From an archaeon (lineage in GTDB: Archaea; Thermoproteota; Nitrososphaeria; Nitrososphaerales; UBA183), in contig JAJYNM010000002.1 of assembly GCA_021786335.1 (NCBI GenBank), positions 1 to 14,019 of the forward strand: a stretch of 14,019 nt of DNA, read 5' to 3'. The notes beneath the pieces are model-generated. The model was not told where the DNA came from. It saw only the letters and a list, made by a program, of their open reading frames with translations, and did not search any database. The number at the start of each line of letters is the position of its first letter. The first letter of the stretch is position 1. The position numbers and the translations under genes were made by a program. Positions 13,410-14,019 of this stretch are shown here, piece after piece.

Positions 13410-14019
13410 ATGCTGAGACAGATTACGCTCCAGGTGAAGACGGAGAGCATACTCCAGGAGGTAGCGAAAGCGAACGGCGTCAGACTCAGCGTCGTGGATT
13501 GCAAACCGTTCAACAAGACTGGGATGTCGCTCCTCCTCGAACTGAAAGGGGACCCCAAGAACGTCCGCTCCGCCGTGACGGAAATCCGCAGGGCGGAGGG
13601 GGTCAGGCAGGCGGTCGAAGGGGAGATTGAGGGGGACTCCGTCCCGCTCCTTGTGGTGCTGTCCAGGCCAGCGATATGCAGGGCATCGAGCGACGCCGCT
13701 ATAGTCTGTCTTGAGTGCCCTTTGAACTCGGAGTCCCAGCCCGCTTCCTGGAAGCTAATAGTCAGAAAGACCAGCGACTTCAGACAGGTGCTGTCGAAGC
13801 TCGAGGAGGAAGGGGTGGACGCGAAGATTGAAGACATCTCCCCTCTCGAAAGGAAGGCCACACTCACAGAAAGACAGAAGGAGATCATGTCTACGGCAGT
13901 GGCCAAGGGATACTTCGAGTTCCCGAGGAAAATCAGTCTCACCGGTCTGAGCGAAGTGGTGGGCGTGAAGCCTTCGACGCTCAGCGAGATTCTGAGGAGC
14001 GCGGAGCGCAGGATAATGT
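13410..14019 (+). CDS. HTH_10 (bacterio-opsin activator-type) transcriptional regulator, 3' end cut by window
   Basis: An open frame of 203 codons from ATG 13410 to the window edge. The C-terminal HTH_10 domain, residues about 150-203, is clear: LTERQKEIMSTAVAKGYFE (152-170), FPRKISLTGLSEVVGV (171-186) and KPSTLSEILRSAER (187-200). The N-terminal 75 residues alternate strands and helices (LRQITLQVKTES, MSLLLELKGD, VRSAVTEIRR), suggesting an ACT/ferredoxin-like sensory fold. A middle part has cysteines C90, C100 and C103 and then WKLIVRKTSDFRQVLSKLEEEGV (114-136), common before HTH_10 in archaeal regulators. The three cysteines might sense metal or redox state; this is speculation. The gene has its own TATA box and a palindromic upstream site. 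Only a few residues are probably missing, since HTH_10 usually ends the protein. The ligand and targets are unknown. Confidence 0.9.
   Translation, partial: MLRQITLQVKTESILQEVAKANGVRLSVVDCKPFNKTGMSLLLELKGDPKNVRSAVTEIRRAEGVRQAVEGEIEGDSVPLLVVLSRPAICRASSDAAIVCLECPLNSESQPASWKLIVRKTSDFRQVLSKLEEEGVDAKIEDISPLERKATLTERQKEIMSTAVAKGYFEFPRKISLTGLSEVVGVKPSTLSEILRSAERRIM

Overview
The window looks like a chromosomal segment of a high-GC archaeon. The evidence is the gene set: a GINS subunit, MCM, Hel308, RFC small subunit, archease with RtcB, an HTH_10 (bacterio-opsin-activator type) regulator and a stand-alone AsnC/Lrp RAM protein. TATA boxes sit about 26-35 bases upstream of start codons, and TTG/GTG starts are common. 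The B-then-A domain order of the GINS protein (Gins23-like) beside mcm suggests the TACK group, possibly a Nitrososphaeria/thaumarchaeal-type lineage. That placement is inference; no rRNA is present.

Left half, minus strand (reading right to left): rfcS-hisS form a tight pair from a divergent promoter region. They are followed by a 76-aa stand-alone RAM-domain protein with its own TATA box. Next comes a two-gene threonine degradation unit, an SDR-type L-threonine 3-dehydrogenase then 2-amino-3-ketobutyrate CoA ligase, which together convert threonine to glycine and acetyl-CoA. Then come archease and, cut by the window edge, the first 22 codons of rtcB (RNA ligase). Archease and RtcB work together in tRNA splicing/RNA repair.

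Right half, plus strand: gins23-like, mcm and hel308 form a replication and fork-repair cluster. It is followed by a PP-loop (asparagine-synthase C-terminal type) ATPase, an uncharacterised 87-aa protein and an HemK/Mtq2-like N5-glutamine methyltransferase, mostly tightly packed. A 173-base gap with a GC hairpin, a perfect 8-4-8 inverted repeat and a strong TATA box leads into an HTH_10 regulator that runs off the right edge.

Most notable points: (1) Hel308 carries a 392-aa intein with an apparently intact LAGLIDADG endonuclease inside helicase motif V. (2) The PP-loop gene appears to start at CTG, overlapping the hel308 stop (CTGA) behind a Shine-Dalgarno sequence. (3) The rfcS promoter is spaced for a leaderless 11-codon mini-ORF whose stop directly abuts the rfcS ATG. 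(4) There is a consistent split between promoter-proximal genes (TATA, no Shine-Dalgarno) and operon-internal genes (Shine-Dalgarno). No rRNA, tRNA, CRISPR array or insertion sequence was recognised. I see no clearly undescribed multi-gene system; the content is mainly core archaeal information-processing genes plus one mobile intein.
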